A stretch of DNA of 64,000 nt, taken from assembly GCF_965363235.1 (NCBI RefSeq), contig NC_134846.1, forward strand, positions 26,856,218-26,920,217, in the 5' to 3' direction. Shown here piece by piece: positions 34,381-44,879 of this stretch. The translations under genes and the position numbers were made by a program. A model generated the notes under the pieces. The model ran no database searches and had not been told where the DNA came from. It saw nothing but the letters and a program-made list of their open reading frames with translations. This DNA is from Mytilus galloprovincialis. Its lineage: Eukaryota; Mollusca; Bivalvia; Mytilida; Mytilidae. Every line of letters begins with the position of its first letter. Position 1 is the first letter of the stretch.

Positions 34381-34881
34381 TAACCAGAAAGTCTCAACAT
34401 TGTGACAGAAAGACTCAACCAATACCTTTATATCTCAACCATTTAGAATTTTTCATTTCTGTGCTAAGACTAGGCTTGACAATCAAATAGTCGTGCAATT
34501 TACAGAAGTATTTATCGTAAAGCATTAAAAAAAACACAAATAATTGACATATTTTCTTGCTAAATCATTAATATCATAGCAGTTCTATCGGATTCAAAGA
34601 AAGTAAACATGATAATCCGTAGGAGAAAAGTGATTATGACTTCAATTTCAGATATTTTGAACCAAGAAGAGACATATTAGTTACAATTATCATTTATCTA
34701 TGGCATGACATTCTCCTATTTTACAAAACAATCATTGATTTTTAGTAAATTGACGAAAAGTCGACCTATCCTATGTTTATTTTGAATAATTTGAACCAGA
34801 AAAGCTCAACAGGAAGTGCTAGAATACTTTTCACCGTCTCAACATTTGGTTGAGATTAGATGGTTTACCAGGCGTGAGGGG

Positions 34882-35373
34882 GTCAGATTACAGATTCGTT
34901 TCTATAAACGCAGACCAGTTTAAACACCCTCTCACACTCCTGTAAAGCCTTAATACGTGTAACATGTTTAACATGTGTAAGCTACATCTTTTTCATTTTG
35001 CCTACATAAAAATACTCTTTTAAACGGATAATAAAAATATTATTAACTCCATAGTATATCCAAAGCCATGGGACCACGTGAATGTGACATTTGCAGGTCT
35101 TTACAACATAATTTAGACACTATAAATACTACTGTTGATCATATCTATAGATATGAAATGCATCATGTGTATTTTAAGAAGGAATCTGTATATATATTTG
35201 CACAATGATATATGCTACTGTAATGCGGTACATTTTCCTTTTTTTTCATGTGATAAAAAAATAAATAAAGCAAATTCACCGTGTTTCATGAAAAATGATT
35301 TTGAATCGTTTTTTTTTTTAAAGTTGTACATGTTGAGAATATTCTATTTTTAGAATAAGTATTTTCAGAATCG
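34882..35373. other. No recognisable feature
   Basis: AT-rich. A 72-codon frame at 35135-35353 shows no motif. Confidence 0.4.
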
Positions 35374-35821
35374 TTTATAGGGAAAACGGTAGTATTACAT
35401 TTTCCCAGCATTAGGTTGGCCTTTTGTGTACCCAAGGCAGGTGAAGGAAGTCAAATTAGGAGCGCTGTGATTGGATGTAAGGGTACAATATATTTTTTTA
35501 ATTATCTATGAATAACTGCAGTGTGTAAATTTACAATATAAATTTTAAAACCTATTGAAATATTTTCTAGAGAATTATTCGAAAAGGCTTCCAAAATTTC
35601 AAATTTTTGGTGTAAAATGACGGTGGGCATGGATAACATAAACAAGCTCCGTTGGAAATTGGTCATGATACTAATTGGCTTTAATTTTTAAAATAGAATA
35701 ATAGAGGACTAACACCACACATAACTGTTTTATCCAAGTTTTTATTATAAAAAGTGGTAAATTTAGGAATTGTTAGTATTGTCGCCTATGGCAGAATAAA
35801 TAGTACCGTTTTCCCTATAAA
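35374..35821. mobile_element. 448-bp MITE with 23-bp inverted ends
   Basis: TTTATAGGGAAAACGGTA starts the element and TACCGTTTTCCCTATAAA ends it; one mismatch over 23 bp. No coding capacity. The outermost TTTA/TAAA may belong to the duplication rather than to the end. Confidence 0.75.
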
Positions 35822-35865
35822 TAGCCTATAAATAGAATATGCATAATTCATGAATCGTGACGTAG

Positions 35866-35885
35866 GGCGGTCTACGGGATCCCTT
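35866..35885 (+). repeat. Orphan half-unit of the GGATCC satellite
   Basis: GGGCGGTCTACGGGATCCC stands alone next to the MITE, about 4 kb from the main array. Confidence 0.55.
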
Positions 35886-36535
35886 CTTCCGCCTACCGTT
35901 TTTTCTAACTTTTTTTAACGCACGAACATTGTGATTGGATTTTACGAAAAAATAAGGCGAAAGACACCCATTTTTTATTTAATCATTAGAAAGATTAATT
36001 GCAACAGTTTCTAAAAAGGTATCACTCAACTGAGGCATTGAAATTCTAGTTTGATCCAAATTTTGGGGGGATATTTGACATGTTTCCCCACTTTTTGCAA
36101 GATTTTATGGTAAATAAATGCAGTATGTTGCCATGGATACACATAAAAGGAATTATTTTGTCACCCTTTTAACGTTAATTTTGAAAATCAAATCTATGGA
36201 AAATACTGATTACATATACCTATGCACATGTACAACACAAACAGTTAGGTTAATGAATTAGAAATCCAGGAATAGGAGATGATAAAACATTTTGTGGCTC
36301 TTTTTTAATTTTATTTTCTAACTGTGGAGTGCTACCTAAACTGGTCTAATATAAAAGAAAATGTTTTTTGTCCTCAATTGTATTACAGGACTGACACAAC
36401 TGGTTTTCCCTAGGGATTTTTAGGTGTTTCCCTTTTTCTATTAATAAATGCGTTAGCTAATTTAATTTCTTAAAAGCTGTATATTTTAGAAGGTGGAAGA
36501 CATGTATGCTCCATACTTTGTATATAGAAGCCTTA
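35886..36535. other. No recognisable feature
   Basis: AT-rich sequence without open frames or repeats that I recognise. Confidence 0.4.
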
Positions 36536-36539
36536 TGTT

Positions 36540-37320
36540 ACAAAGTTTCCTTCAGTCACTTGTCCATGTCCTTGACCTCATTTTCATGGTTTGGGGACTA
36601 CTTAAAAAAATAAAGATATTTTTTGTTATGAGTATTAATAAAAAGGATAAATATATTTGGTATGTACGTACCTTAGAAAACATGCTTGTTAGACAGTTTT
36701 CATTTGACCTTAACCTCATTTCATGGATCAGTGAACAAGATTAAGTTTTGGTGGTCAAGTCCATATCTAATATACTATTAAGCAATAGGTTTAGTATATT
36801 GAGTGTAAGGAAGGACAGTACGGGGTGCATGTCCAAGTGGCAGGTGTCATCTGACTTTGACCTCATTTTCATAGTTTAGTGGTTATAGTAAAGTTTTTGT
36901 GTTTTGGTCTGTGATTTAGACTGTATATATGCAATAGGTCTTCTATATTTAGTGTATGAAATGATTGTAATGTGTAAGTGTCTAGCTTAGCAGGTGTCAT
37001 TTGACCTTGACCTCATTTTCTTGGTTCAGTGGTCAAAGTTAGGTTTTGAATTTTAGTTTTTTTTTCTAATACTATATGCAATAGGTCAACTTTATTTGGT
37101 GTACGGAAGATAAGCTGTACATGATATGGTTCATTTGACCTTGACTAAATTTTCAAGGTTCATTGGACAATGTTTAGTTTTCTTGGTTAACTCTGTTTCT
37201 TAAAAATTATAAGCAATATGACAACTATGTTTATAGTGTATTGAATGGTTATAATGTGAGCATGTATTTCTTGTTTGGTTTATATGACCTTGACCTCATC
37301 TTCTTGAATCATGTTAAAGT
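36540..37320 (+). repeat. ~145-bp tandem repeat with TTGACCTTGACCTCATTTTC
   Basis: The anchor or a variant occurs near 36570, 36700, 36855, 37002, 37140 and 37290. Each unit also carries GCAATAGGT and GGTTCAGTGGTCAA. The 83-codon frame at 36493-36744 is repeat-derived. Confidence 0.8.
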
Positions 37321-37546
37321 CATATGAAACGAGTGACCGATAAAAAATCATGTTGCTCCAATGCATACATATATAATAAACTTAGTCTTCTGTGCACGAT
37401 TTTATCATTTTGTGCATTCATTTCGTATAATCGTCAAAAACAATTCAATCGGTCAGTGTTGTTGTGGAAATGTGGCAGCTAGTTAATGTCGTGTTTTGAA
37501 GACGAAGCTAACCCATTGTTACACGTTTGTAAAACTAATTGCCTCA

Positions 37547-37657
37547 TTATGTTCTTTTTCACGGGTTCAACCGAACATAAAGCATTTCTTTTCTATACAA
37601 GGCTTAATAACACAAAACACAAATATACTATGGGATGTAGGTTTGCAGCATCCAGTC
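37547..37657 (-). repeat. Split direct repeat B2 of the Ngaro-like element
   Basis: 111 bp, same as 38152-38262 at an offset of 605. Contains TTCACGGGTTCAACCGAACA and GGTTTGCAGCATCCAGTC. Its outer edge (37547) is the proposed 3' end of the element. Confidence 0.85.
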
Positions 37658-37989
37658 TTTTAATAAAACATTCGGAACATAATAACATGTGGAAAAAAAA
37701 TTTAGAATGGCAGGTGTTACGCCAAAAAACGGTCCTTATCACATTCTCTTGCCTAGAAGTATGATCAACAGCCTGAACAATCTACAAAATATAATTACAA
37801 AAATTAGAAACAATTCGCAACTACATTTAAATGAATGAAAAGAGAAATTGATTAAATACTGTAACTTTGGACAGTATACATGTGCATCTATTGAATTGTA
37901 CAATTCTATAAGAATAATCTTAATATACATGTGAAAGACAGTACCTATAGAACAACAAGTGGTTTTTTTTTAAACAAAAACAAAATAAA

Positions 37990-38152
37990 AGTCAAACAGA
38001 CCTTAACAGCAATTGAATTAAACGTGTAGACTGATTGAATGCAAACCGTCGAATGATTTAATTCCCGCTTAGGTATGCACGGGTGAATCCACCCGTGCAA
38101 ATTACTACGCATAACGGTATTCGTTAAGCCTTATAACGAAAAGAAATTTATT
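37990..38152 (-). repeat. Split direct repeat A2
   Basis: 163 bp, same as 41231-41393 at an offset of 3241. Holds a hairpin with 10-bp arms (TGCACGGGTG / CACCCGTGCA, loop AATC) at 38076-38099 and a second TTCGTTA / TAACGAA inverted pair. Confidence 0.9.
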
Positions 38153-38262
38153 TATGTTCTTTTTCACGGGTTCAACCGAACATAAAGCATTTCTTTTCTA
38201 TACAAGGCTTAATAACACAAAACACAAATATACTATGGGATGTAGGTTTGCAGCATCCAGTC
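38152..38262 (-). repeat. Split direct repeat B1
   Basis: 111-bp copy of B2, directly adjoining A2. Confidence 0.85.
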
Positions 38263-38309
38263 GAGACAAAAGGCGAAAGAGTATATATTAGATGCTAAGG
38301 TATAAGAAA

Positions 38310-38545
38310 CAGACTGTATTTCACCTATCCGTCTTTAGAATTTCGGCTCGCCAACGGCCATTAACTTTGAAAAGCATATCTGAAACACCGTTGTTTGCGG
38401 TTGAGAAGCGCCTCCTCTTCGTAAACTATACAAACTAAATTGTTTTTGTCTAACCCTATTGCACCTAAAGCTTCTCTGGCTATAGTATAAGATGAAGGCT
38501 TATATATTTTACTCAATACTAAGGTATCTTTTGGGGGCTGCAAAG
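38310..38545 (-). pseudogene. Tyrosine recombinase catalytic-domain remnant
   Basis: Minus-strand frames read LSKIYKPSSYTIAREALGAI, GLDKNN and, after a frameshift, SLYSLRRGGAS and FSKLM near LMAVGEPKF. The normal HSLRRGGAS box of Ngaro recombinases has Y for H here. The family cuts and rejoins the circular DNA intermediate with host DNA. Only the C-terminal part is visible, directly upstream of B1, as expected for this element type. Confidence 0.7.
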
Positions 38546-38885
38546 AACAAAAATGTACTCCGAAGAATTAATCTTAAGATTGCTAATTAAGTCACAATAA
38601 TATTTAAAAAAAAAAAAATAACAGGATAAGTTGGTATATCCGTATTTGCTATCATAACTATACTACCTTGTCTATAAATATCGGTCTTGCCATTGTGAAC
38701 TATGATTTCAACGTGTGTTTTATGAAAATTGATATCACTCATTATTATAAGCAAGAGTTCTTTGTATCTAAAAAATCAAGCATGCATAAGCCAATTATAA
38801 CATACAAAGTAACCTACAATAGGACAGGTTAGAATTATCATGATACAGGTTAAATAGGAAGTTAAATTCTTTCTTTTGTATGGTT
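38546..38885. other. Unassigned interior of the Ngaro-like element
   Basis: AT-rich with an A run near 38608. No readable recombinase N-terminus was found. Confidence 0.4.
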
Positions 38886-39715
38886 TTCGCCTATCCTTCA
38901 AGTACAGAAAATCACGACCAGGTCCGTGATACAAGCGGCCAGGTCCGCATATTAAACACATTTACAATGTACAATCTACTGTTACAATACCAAAAAACAA
39001 AAATCGGCAAGGTCCACATAAAGAAATTTTTACTCAAAATTAATTAATTCATTTTAGCATCAAGTTTCAATACAACATGGAAAGATATGCAATATCCTAT
39101 CCTTCAAGGACAGAAAATCCCGGCCAGGTCCGCATATAAAACATATGTACACTGTACAATCTAAAGTTACAATATGAAAAAACAAAAAAGTGGCAAGGTA
39201 CGCATAAAGAAAGTTTTACTCAAAATTCATTCATTCATTTTAGCATCAAGTTTCAATACAAGACATGGAAAGATATGCAATGTCCTATCCTTCAAGGACA
39301 GAAAATCACGACCAGGTCCGTGATAAAAGCGGCAAGGTCCGCATATAAAACATAATTATGTATACTGTACAATCTACAGTTACAATATAAAAAAAACAAA
39401 AAAGCAGCAAGGTCCTCACAAAGATATTTTTATTAAAAATTCATTCATTCATTTTAGCATCAAGTTTCAATACAAGACATGGAAAGATATGCAAAATCCT
39501 ATCCTTCAAGGACAGAACATCACGGCCAGGTCCGTGATAAAAGCGGCCAGGTCCGCATATTAAACATATGTACACTGTACAATCTACAGTTACAATATCA
39601 AAAATCAAAAAGCGGCAAGGTCCGCATAAAGAATTTTTTCTCGAAATTTATTCATTCACTTTAGCATCAAGTTTCAATACAAGCACATTTGAAATAAACC
39701 TATAATCGTTTAAAA
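38886..39715 (+). repeat. ~200-bp tandem repeat inserted in the Ngaro-like element
   Basis: CTATCCTTCAAGGACAGAAA starts near 38891, 39098, 39285 and 39499. Units also carry CGGCCAGGTCCGCATAT, TGTACACTGTACAATCTAC and TTTTAGCATCAAGTTTCAAT. Unit length varies from 187 to 214 bp. It separates the recombinase remnant from the RNase H part. Confidence 0.9.
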
Positions 39716-39723
39716 CCGAATTC

Positions 39724-39936
39724 TCAGCACATCCCCTGTTCAAAAAAAAATTTAGAAGGGGTTTTATACTCAACAAAGTCTTGCACTAAACCAACAAACT
39801 TGCCGGTGTCAACAGACTCCAGTATCGGCCAGAAAACTGTCGATTTCAGGTAAGGGATACCCAATGTACCGTTAGCTTTACATAATTGAATATGTTTTAC
39901 AGTGTAAGCTATTAAAGATACATGTGACAAGAGCAA
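39724..39936 (-). pseudogene. Ngaro-like polyprotein segment downstream of RNase H
   Basis: Frame reads HVSLIAYTVKHIQLCKANGT, LGIPYLKSTVFWPILESVDT and GKFVGLVQDFVEYKTPSKFF. The phrase around FWPIL resembles the region following RNase H in DIRS-like elements. Confidence 0.65.
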
Positions 39937-40029
39937 ATTATTATCGATTGACCAGTCAAACGTGAATGCATCAATTATAAAAATATACCTTTTGTTAAAG
40001 GATCAAAAAGCTTTGAATTATACCTTGGG

Positions 40030-40870
40030 AGTTAAGCATTGTCACTATTAGCAAACCGATATAAGCTAAAAGGTCCCAATATTTTATTAAAATAATGGAA
40101 AATTCTGTCCGACAACGACCAATCGTCAAAATCAAATATTTTCCTATACTGATCCGCGGTAGTATTCAAAGTTCTTGGTATCCACTCAATTTTCAAACAC
40201 ATCGAATTTTTTGTACAAACATAAAAAATCTCCATAGCTAGATTGGGCAAATCCAGTTTCATACTGCCAACTTCGAATATTTTATCTACGTTTTGGTAAT
40301 CGGTGAGTAGTTTGAAATTTATTTTAAAATGATCAGGAAAGCTTTCCAAGTCAAAATCACTGCCTTTAATTCTCGCCAAGTTGACCTTGAGATTTTAGTG
40401 AAGAATGCCAAAATTCTAACTCTTTAATAGACACAAGATCTAACTTAACTCTAGAGTCCCATCGATCATTTACTAAATGGTGTGCTTGTCAAAATTCTAC
40501 ATATATTACTTAATGCGGGTAATAATGCAATGATTTTACCAATATCCGCTGCAAATTTCCTTGCAGTCGTATAACAAGGATTTATAAGTGTCACTTTTCT
40601 ATGAAAACACAAGAAACTTTTGTGATTCAACATGCATATCTATATCATGAAGGTACCCCGATGATGTCTTGAATCAAACCTCGTATTTAAATTTAAATAA
40701 CATTTCGTATTGATGTACGTGTCTGGGGTCAAGAATCAACACCGATAAAGTATTAACAACAAAAGGGGGAGTGCTAACTTCCTTAGCGACTCCCGTAAAT
40801 ACCAAAAATACAGAAGTAGGTGCATCGGTAATTTTCCAAAAAAAAAAAAGCCAGATTCAAGTATATTCTC
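40030..40870 (-). pseudogene. DIRS/Ngaro-like RT and RNase H remnant
   Basis: Frame 40379-40032 contains YQNVDKIFEVGSMKLDLPNL, LKIEWIPRTLNTTADQYRKI and FDFDDWSLSDRIF, the RNase H tail of DIRS-type elements (TDNQ-like and WIPR boxes; the aspartate of TDNQ reads TDYQ). Upstream (40870-40380) shifting frames give LILDPRHV, HDIDMHVESQKFL and LVSIKELEFWHSSLKS, parts of RT. The catalytic RT centre is deleted. Confidence 0.75.
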
Positions 40871-40974
40871 TTCTATTCTATTCTATAGGTAAAACTAATT
40901 TTTTGAACTCGGCCATGCAATAAAAGTTTCTCTTTCCAAAATTGTAGGCTATTATACAATCGACCTTTTACATT

Positions 40975-41217
40975 ATAAAGTATTGTCATACTCATATGTG
41001 TCTAAACATAAATTAAAGTCAATCAAAGATAATACCTCATTTGGAACTGCTGGTGTTGTTAGACCGCTTATTTCTGGACAATTAGACGACCAATGTCCTG
41101 TGGAAAACAACGAGAAAGCATCAGCTGTAGGGATGCTAGTAGGATTGTCATCTTCACTCCTATAATGACTTCTTGCAGGTGCACATTCAGGAGAACTTTG
41201 GACTTCCTCGTCAGACA
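40975..41217 (-). pseudogene. Gag-like N-terminal frame of the Ngaro-like element
   Basis: An ATG at 41217, 13 bp inside A1, opens a frame with MSDEEVQSSPECAPARSHYR and FSLFSTGHWSSNCPEI; GHWSSNCP resembles the second half of a zinc knuckle. A frameshift follows and VKGRLYNSLQFWKEKLLLHG continues at 40975-40910, a segment commonly seen just before RT in this family. The frame running through A1 (to 41353) is not the likely start. Confidence 0.6.
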
Positions 41218-41230
41218 TGAAGTAGAAAAA

Positions 41231-41393
41231 AGTCAAACAGACCTTAACAGCAATTGAATTAAACGTGTAGACTGATTGAATGCAAACCGTCGAATGATTT
41301 AATTCCCGCTTAGGTATGCACGGGTGAATCCACCCGTGCAAATTACTACGCATAACGGTATTCGTTAAGCCTTATAACGAAAAGAAATTTATT
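41231..41393 (-). repeat. Split direct repeat A1
   Basis: 5' end of the minus-strand element; same 163 bp as A2, including the 10-bp-arm hairpin at 41317-41340. Flanking sequence changes abruptly at 41394. Confidence 0.9.
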
Positions 41394-42890
41394 GCTTGTT
41401 TTCCCCCTAGGGGAAACTGGCATGGGGAAGAATGGCTATATAACACCAGTAGTTCAGTGGTTGTCGTTGGTTTATGCCTGTCATATTTGTTTTTAGAAAT
41501 TGTTTTGTTATAAATAAGACCGTTTGTTTGCTGGTTTGGATTCTTTACATCATTTTTTACATGTCGTTGCCTTTCATAGCCGACTTTATGGAATGGATTT
41601 TTCTTATCGTTGAAGGCCGTATGGTTGTCTATAATTGCTTACATCGACTTCATTTGAACTCTATTGCATAATTTTCCCATTGGCAATCATAGTGGGGTAT
41701 AAAATTGGCCGTCGATTTGGCATGTTATTTTAATGTCGTCGGATTTCGACGTCGATTTGAGCGACGGCCGTCTCGATAAGAGACATTATGAGTCTTTCAT
41801 ATATATGCAAATAATTTAAATGACAATACCATTTGTTTTTTTTTAATTTTTTGTTGTTGCTATAATTTTAAGAGTTATTTTGTGTGATGCTACGTTTCGA
41901 TATTTGGTGTCATGATATAAAGTGCGACTGCAGTTTTTCTTATATTTGTTAAGAATCTTACGACAAGCATTTCGTTTGCGCGAAGAAATCGTATTGATAC
42001 GTTTGCGCAAATTTACCTGCGTTTTTATTGTGAGAATAACCTGATTTTACGGATTTTTATGAGGTTTTTTTTGGAAAATGAGATTGTTGGTTGTCTATCA
42101 TATTTGTTAAGAACATAGTTTGCAATTATACCACATTTTCAATTCTTATATTTAAGAGGTAGTTTGTGGCAGCCGTATAGATTTGTTTTCATTTTAAATG
42201 GGTTTGGCATTTATATTGGATTATTTCCGAGCGATAGCGATGGGTATAATACATGTGTTATAAATAGCTGTAAAAAGACTCTGGACCATTGTTAGTACGA
42301 TTTGTTACTTCATTAGACACTGTACGTCGTCCACACTGTAATTTCATCTCAATAGTTACGTAAATTTCTTCTTTGTAGTCGGCAAATTTATTTAATTTTA
42401 ATTAACAGGAACATCTTACATTATATCGTCAGCAAAAGTGTCCTCAACCTCCTCCGCTGGAAGAAATGGCAATCAGAAAATCTGCGTTAACCATTTTTGT
42501 CTTCATTAGTTAAACCTAAATTTTGTATTTTGTCCAAGATGAAAATGACAACCTTTGACTGTTGTATTTGGATCAATTTTAACAAAAAGTTCAAATTAAT
42601 TCTTTTTTTGTGAACTATAAGTAACTCGACCATTCACGACTCATTTATGTCTCCATCAAGACTCCCACCCGACCACTAATTAAAAACATATTCGAATTCC
42701 GACCAATTCACAATCTCAAGACGATCTTTACTCAACTTTAGCTAGACCGAATCAACTATAATCGATCTCAGCCCGATCTTGACCCGACCAGCTCGACCTG
42801 GTCGTAGAGATAGTCGGGAATTTGTCGAGTATGTACAATTTCAGTATAACAAACGTCTGAATTTATTAAGCCCCGACACAGCGGATGGAG
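41394..42890. other. Dispersed repeat then gene-free AT-rich sequence
   Basis: 41445-41700 is a decayed mussel-type repeat (TCGTTGAAGGCCGTATGG, CCATTGGCAATCATAG). 41701-42640 shows nothing. 42640-42840 is rich in CGACC/GGTCG words (CCCGACC, CTCGACCTGGTCG). The frame 42779-42967 is not recognised. Confidence 0.45.
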
Positions 42891-42894
42891 CATT

Positions 42895-44746
42895 AATGAG
42901 GGGGGCAAGGGGTTTAACTGTTATGCTGTTATTGGGCATTTTAATTCTTTGTTATCTGTTATTCTGAAAATATATTTACTGTTAGCTGTTATTGTCTTAT
43001 TCTTTGTTAGCTGTTATAGGACTATTATCTATTTTGTTATCTGTTATTGTGAGAATCTATTTGCTGTTAACTGTTATTGAAAATTGGAATGTTAGCATTT
43101 TGACAGCCAAACTTCCGTAGAAATTGAAGATAATTGAAAATTGTGATTTGAATGGATAATAGTCTCATTGGCACGCTTACCACATCTTCTTACAATGTAT
43201 ATCTATTGGGGTCTTTCTACTGGTAATATCGGGTGGCCCTGTATTTGCAGAAGAATTTCAGTAACATACATCACATAAACATATTAAAATCAATTGGACC
43301 CAGGACCATTCCAGTATATATTATTATTATCCTTTGTAATAAATTCCGTTGTCTGTGAACATGAAGCATTTTGTACAAATTATAATTCACTTATTTCTTG
43401 TACAATAACTTATTGTATGGATTTTGTTATAAAAAAAGCATTGGTACACCCTATAGATTTTTTATTCAATGACCACATAATAATCTTTATGCTGTACTAT
43501 TACACCACTGTCCCAGATTAGGGGAGGATTGTACACCAACTAGCATGCTTAAGTTGACGCAGTCACATTCTGTATGTGCCTATTTCCAAGTCAGGAGCCT
43601 GGATTCAGTGGTTATAGTTTGTTACTGTGTTACTAAGTTTCTCGTTCACTATTTTGTGGATAAATTAGGCAGTTAGTTTTCTCCTTTGAATTGTTTTACA
43701 TTACTAAGTGGTATGGGATTGAATTATGGCTTTGGGAATTATACAACATCTTTTTCTTTTAGCATTTATATTATAAGCTAGTGCTACTCCCTCTCTTTTC
43801 ATTTACATGAAAGAGAACCCTGACCACCATATTTTTAAAAGCTTTTTAACTGCTTCACATGGCGAAAATTGAAGCTCAGAAACCATTGATGCAAATAAAG
43901 ATGTGTCTTCAGTTTAATTTTTCGACAAATACCCTTTTACAAATCCTACAGCTTCTACAATGCTGTTCCCAAATTTTCCATATTCTATAATTTCACATAA
44001 GATGCATGATTGGTGTTTCACTTGGTGTCATCCAAATTTTCAGTAGGTTCAATTTCTATTTTATACTATCAGAATTGTCACTTGAGCCAATTTCTATTAT
44101 CAGAATAACCATAACAGGCATGCTTGTGTCAGTTTAAAACATGTCCTGTCTCCACTGATCTGGTTTTTTTTGTATTTTATAAGTAAGTTTTATCATGAGG
44201 TCATTAAATAAAAAATATATATTGTGCATCAATGTTTTTTTTTATTACTTGTAAAGTACAAATGTATATATATTGCTTTTCAGAAATAAAAAAAAGCTAA
44301 AAATCAAATTGATAATAAAGTGTCACTGGCTGCACTACTTTCAAAAATTAAATAAAAAAACCTAAATCATTAAAAATTGATCCCTCAAATGCCCTAGATT
44401 AAAAATATCCGTATATCAAAAACAGAAACTAGTAATTTCGTTCAGAAAAAAATCAACATCCATACTATAACTTATTACACAAGTTACGGAAAAAAATCAA
44501 CCAAGGCAGAACTGCCTCAACGGCCGAAACGTCTTGTTTACACAAATTACAATTTTCTAGGTCCATACCACAAGTTATATACTAAGATCTACGAGTCATC
44601 TACTGGATTGGTCCTGGACAGATTTATTTTCATATTACATTTAATGTTATCTGTTATTGTCCCTTTTCAATTCCTTGTTATCTGTTTTTCACCAAATCAA
44701 TTCACTGTTTTGCTGTTATGGGGACCCCCCTTGCCCCCCCTCATTA
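42895..44746. mobile_element. Possible 1.85-kb TIR element with TTAA borders
   Basis: TGAGGGGGGCAAGGGG follows CATTAA at the left; CCCCCCTTGCCCCCCCTCA precedes TTAAT at the right. TTAA on both sides could be a target duplication, as used by piggyBac, but the ends do not look like piggyBac. TTATCTGTTATTG-like words are repeated next to both ends in the same orientation (42920-43075 and 44640-44710). The inside shows no transposase. Confidence 0.45.
43080..44630 (+). repeat. Interior with dispersed repeat pieces, no gene
   Basis: Mussel-type fragments lie at 43155-43195 (TAGTCTCATTGGCACGC) and 43560-43740 (AGTTTTCTCCTTTGAATTG). CTCAACGGCCGAAACGTCTTG is at 44515-44535. The frame 43294-43521 shows no known motif. 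Confidence 0.4.
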
Positions 44747-44879
44747 ATATGAAGTGTTAACCTTGTCCGTCCGTACGTCCAATCAATTTCCCTTCTCTCT
44801 AAATGTTGCCCCAAACAATTGTTATGACGCGTATACACAATGCTTATTATCATAATACACAGATCATGTGCGAATTTGA

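Larger units (their letters stand above)
31746..34876. mobile_element. 3.1-kb TIR element with GTTGAGA words (CAYGCCTGGTAAACC ends)
   Basis: Left end CATGCCTGGTAAACCATCTA and right end, inverted, TAGATGGTTTACCAGGCGTG match over about 200 bp, including CACTTCCTGTTGAGCTTTTC and AGGAGAATGTCATGCCATAG. AGGGG flanks both sides (31741-31745, 34877-34881) as a possible 5-bp duplication. Subterminal GTTGAG words occur near 31780, 31813, 32184 and 32225, with inverted CTCAAC near 34393, 34413, 34434, 34805 and 34837. No transposase was seen. Sequence right of 34881 is not clearly satellite, which weakens the duplication. Confidence 0.7.
37547..41393 (-). mobile_element. DIRS/Ngaro-like tyrosine-recombinase retroelement with split direct repeats
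   Basis: Read on the minus strand: a 163-bp repeat A1 (41393-41231), a gag-like frame, RT and RNase H remnants, a tyrosine recombinase remnant, then B1 (38262-38152), A2 (38152-37990) and B2 (37657-37547). A1 and A2 appear identical, and so do B1 and B2; B1 and A2 abut. This is the A1-ORFs-B1-A2-B2 layout of PAT/Ngaro-type elements, which replicate through a circle joined by recombinase. All frames are broken by shifts and a ~0.8-kb tandem repeat sits in the middle. An extra ~330 bp between A2 and B2 is unexplained. Confidence 0.8.

Noticed and set aside
37486..37764. 92-codon plus-strand frame over B2
   Set aside because: Half of it is the B repeat of the minus-strand retroelement; no known motif.
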